DNA from: Apostichopus japonicus
Lineage: Eukaryota; Echinodermata; Holothuroidea; Aspidochirotida; Stichopodidae
Length of the DNA: 64,000 bases
Assembly: GCF_037975245.1 (NCBI RefSeq)
Contig: NC_092563.1
Location: forward strand, 28,795,960-28,859,959
Reading direction: 5' to 3'
Position 1 is the stretch's first letter, and each line of letters begins with the position of its first letter. Both the position numbers and the translations under genes were made by a program. The notes under the pieces are model-generated. The model was not told the DNA's origin and made no database searches. It saw nothing but the letters and a program-made list of their open reading frames with translations. Shown one piece after another: positions 61,750-64,000 of the stretch.

Positions 61750-64000
61750 GGTATTATACATTGAAATTAGGTATATAAATATTGTATAAGTAACTTACTG
61801 AATTGTCAACTACTTTCACTGATCATATGATAGGCATTACACTATCTCCAAGCCTAGTAACCAACAATTCAAGGCTATGTTATATGATAAATATTATCAA
61901 CCCAAATTTACAAATTCACCCCCTTTGGTAATGACACTGTCAATGATGTAAACAGGTTATTATTCATAGTTTCACTTTCCCAGGTTAAATGTCAGTATTT
62001 TGTATCTCAGCAAAGAACTTGAAAGTTAACTTGGATGATACCTTTTTTGCACTGTAGAGGGAGTACTTTGTTCCCCCTACCAGCAAGATGATACAGCAGG
62101 ATTAAAACTAACATGAGAAAAGACTGGGACAATGCATTATTAGAGAGGGAATTATATGATGGGATTATAGGTCAGATGGTTTAATGACATCTTACTCCAT
62201 TTGTACCTCCCATTCTGTGCCTCCCATCCTGTGAACCCATCCTCCCCCATCCTCTCCCTCCTATTCCCTTCTCCTCCCATTATCTTCCTCCAATCCTCTC
62301 CCATCCTACCCCAGTCTCTGTTTTACACTTACAGAGACCATTTGTTTTCCACCAGTGCAATTTAATATACCTGTGGCATGGGACAACTCAGAACCCATAT
62401 ACACCTCTGTGTACAGTTATTCAACTCCATATGGAATTTGTATGTTAATATGCTTTATCCAACACTGTGACTGATGGTAGTGATGACATCATGCCAAACA
62501 GCTTTGCTTGTAAACTGCAAAAGACATCAGGTTACTGACAGTCTATGAGTCAAGACACTTACATTGTACATAAGTATCACGGTGTACGTTGTGGACATTA
62601 TTTAAATGACAATATCAAATGGGCGATTAGTATGAACCTGTCATCAACTTAGGTAGATTATTCAAATACCAGAGATTTGTCAATGAATCTCATATGTTTC
62701 TCATTCAAGTAAAATAAAATTACTAGCAGATGCTGTAATAATTACCAATGTTCATTGTTGTGATAGCAGACAGAGTGTTCTGCTTCCCAAGTCACTACTG
62801 ATTCATATATATACACAACAATATAATTAAATTTATAACACATGTCCATCCGAAGAAGTATAAACCCATTTTAGTAAATTTAATTTTAATAAATATTTTA
62901 TAAACCCAAGGTAACCCTACATACGGACTAGCAATGTGCCTCAGATCTCTCCATACTACCCCCCTTCCCTTCCCCTTAACCCTCACCATCCCACTTTGCT
63001 TAAAATAAATTTAAAAAATAAACAAAAGAATACAAACTTTTTTCAAATTGAAATTTAATGACATTGATGAAGGAATGAAGGTGAGGCCGGAGACTTTGGT
63101 GTGTTGTATTGATGTTCCATTACACTAGGATGAGTCACACTGCATCAAATCAATATATTACAAACACGCTGTGACAGAATCCTGGACAGTCTACATGCCT
63201 GCAATCACATCAACACCCATGTCTGCATTAGATATGACATTTAATCTCTGCTTATGTATGATGCGTCCTCCTCCACAGCTCTATCTGCACACATGTACAT
63301 TTGTATGAATGGAATTCTTTTTGAGGCACTAAGTTTCCTGGGTTATCACTTCTGATGTAATGAATGTACCAAGCTGATACTTACAACATTAGTCAGTGTA
63401 ATGAAACACATAGACTAAATGGGTTGATTAGATTACAGATAAGCTCAATATTTTGTTGTTGTTTTGTTTAAGGCTATAAGCATGTTTACTTGTTTACCTC
63501 CGTCAGTTCAAACAACATGACTTAAAATCTGTGTAATGTTTGATTAATCTGTTGTAATATTGATGCAGAAAAGTAAGAGTTCTATTTCATAATACTACCA
63601 CCTCATTGCTTTTAAGAGTGAGTTCTTAACCCTTATCTTCCAAGACAGACAATTGTGCATCCCAAATATGTAATGTAATGACTCATTGCTTCATTTGTAA
63701 TCCTTGAAGGTCTTTGCTTTATTTCATCTTTCCTGATACAAATTCAAGATGGCCGAGATTAAACAGCTGGTTGCCCTTGCAGCATAACTTCCCCGGCCAT
63801 CAGATAACCTTCAACATGCACAGATATATATTTGCATAATATACAAGTCACAATAGATATTTTAGGGGAACATGTTAACTTTCAGACATTAACATATGTA
63901 TAAACTACCCTTACCATGTAGTCATAGCAGATGTAGTGAATAACAAACAAATGCATCCAACCATAGAAGAAAAATTAGGTTCTACAAATCAAATCTGGGT
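61750..64000. other. Right end of window, no gene recognised
   Basis: AT-rich sequence. 62205-62315 is a pyrimidine-rich tract with CCTCCCATCCT-like units. No exon, tubulin copy or RNA gene is visible before the window ends. Confidence 0.45.

Overview
This is animal nuclear DNA holding a tandem cluster of six beta-tubulin genes, all on the + strand. I see no other protein gene I can support. Each gene has the same plan: a 57-nt first exon coding residues 1-19, one phase-0 intron with GT/AG ends after Lys19, and one large exon coding residues 20 to the end. Coding spans (exon 1 ATG to stop) are 4991-8049, 14487-16936, 24479-27564, 30728-34157, 37364-42983 and 46828-53295. Predicted lengths are 447, 447, 447, 451, 449 and 452 aa. 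Introns are 1.1-5.1 kb. AT-rich noncoding DNA, poly-G/C tracts, tRNA-derived SINE pieces, hAT-like MITEs and deuterostome-like tubulins point to a marine invertebrate deuterostome. An echinoderm is my best guess; species is inference only.

Layout: 1-4.9 kb is a mobile-element island. It has a 365-bp hAT-like MITE, a composite element with a second MITE nested in it, and a 2.66-kb element with 42-bp perfect terminal inverted repeats (TIRs). The last one ends about 380 bp before gene 1. Genes 1 and 2 are separated by 6.4 kb with little recognisable content, apart from a small inverted-repeat element carrying telomere-like repeats. Between genes 2 and 3 (18.3-22.6 kb) lies a second mobile-element island with a ~400-bp palindrome. 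Genes 3-4, 4-5 and 5-6 are spaced 3.2-3.8 kb apart. Intron 1 of gene 5 holds a 145-bp tandem repeat and a 720-bp TIR element. Intron 1 of gene 6 holds a 3.2-kb minisatellite with a 940-bp higher-order repeat. From 53.3 to 64 kb I see only small repeats and foldback elements.

The paralogs fall into subgroups that follow map order: genes 1-3 (Met7, Lys122, Gly126), gene 4 (Ile7, Ser124, Ser126) and genes 5-6 (Ile7, Arg122, Asn126). The bodies are nearly invariant; the acidic tails differ. Genes 1, 2, 3 and 6 keep an axonemal-type EGEF plus acidic tail, while genes 4 and 5 break it. Exon 1 differs between copies at many silent sites, but long tracts of exon 2 are identical between chosen pairs. 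Gene 3 looks like a mosaic of its neighbours, which suggests gene conversion. All six start with MREI, the N-terminal signal for tubulin mRNA autoregulation.
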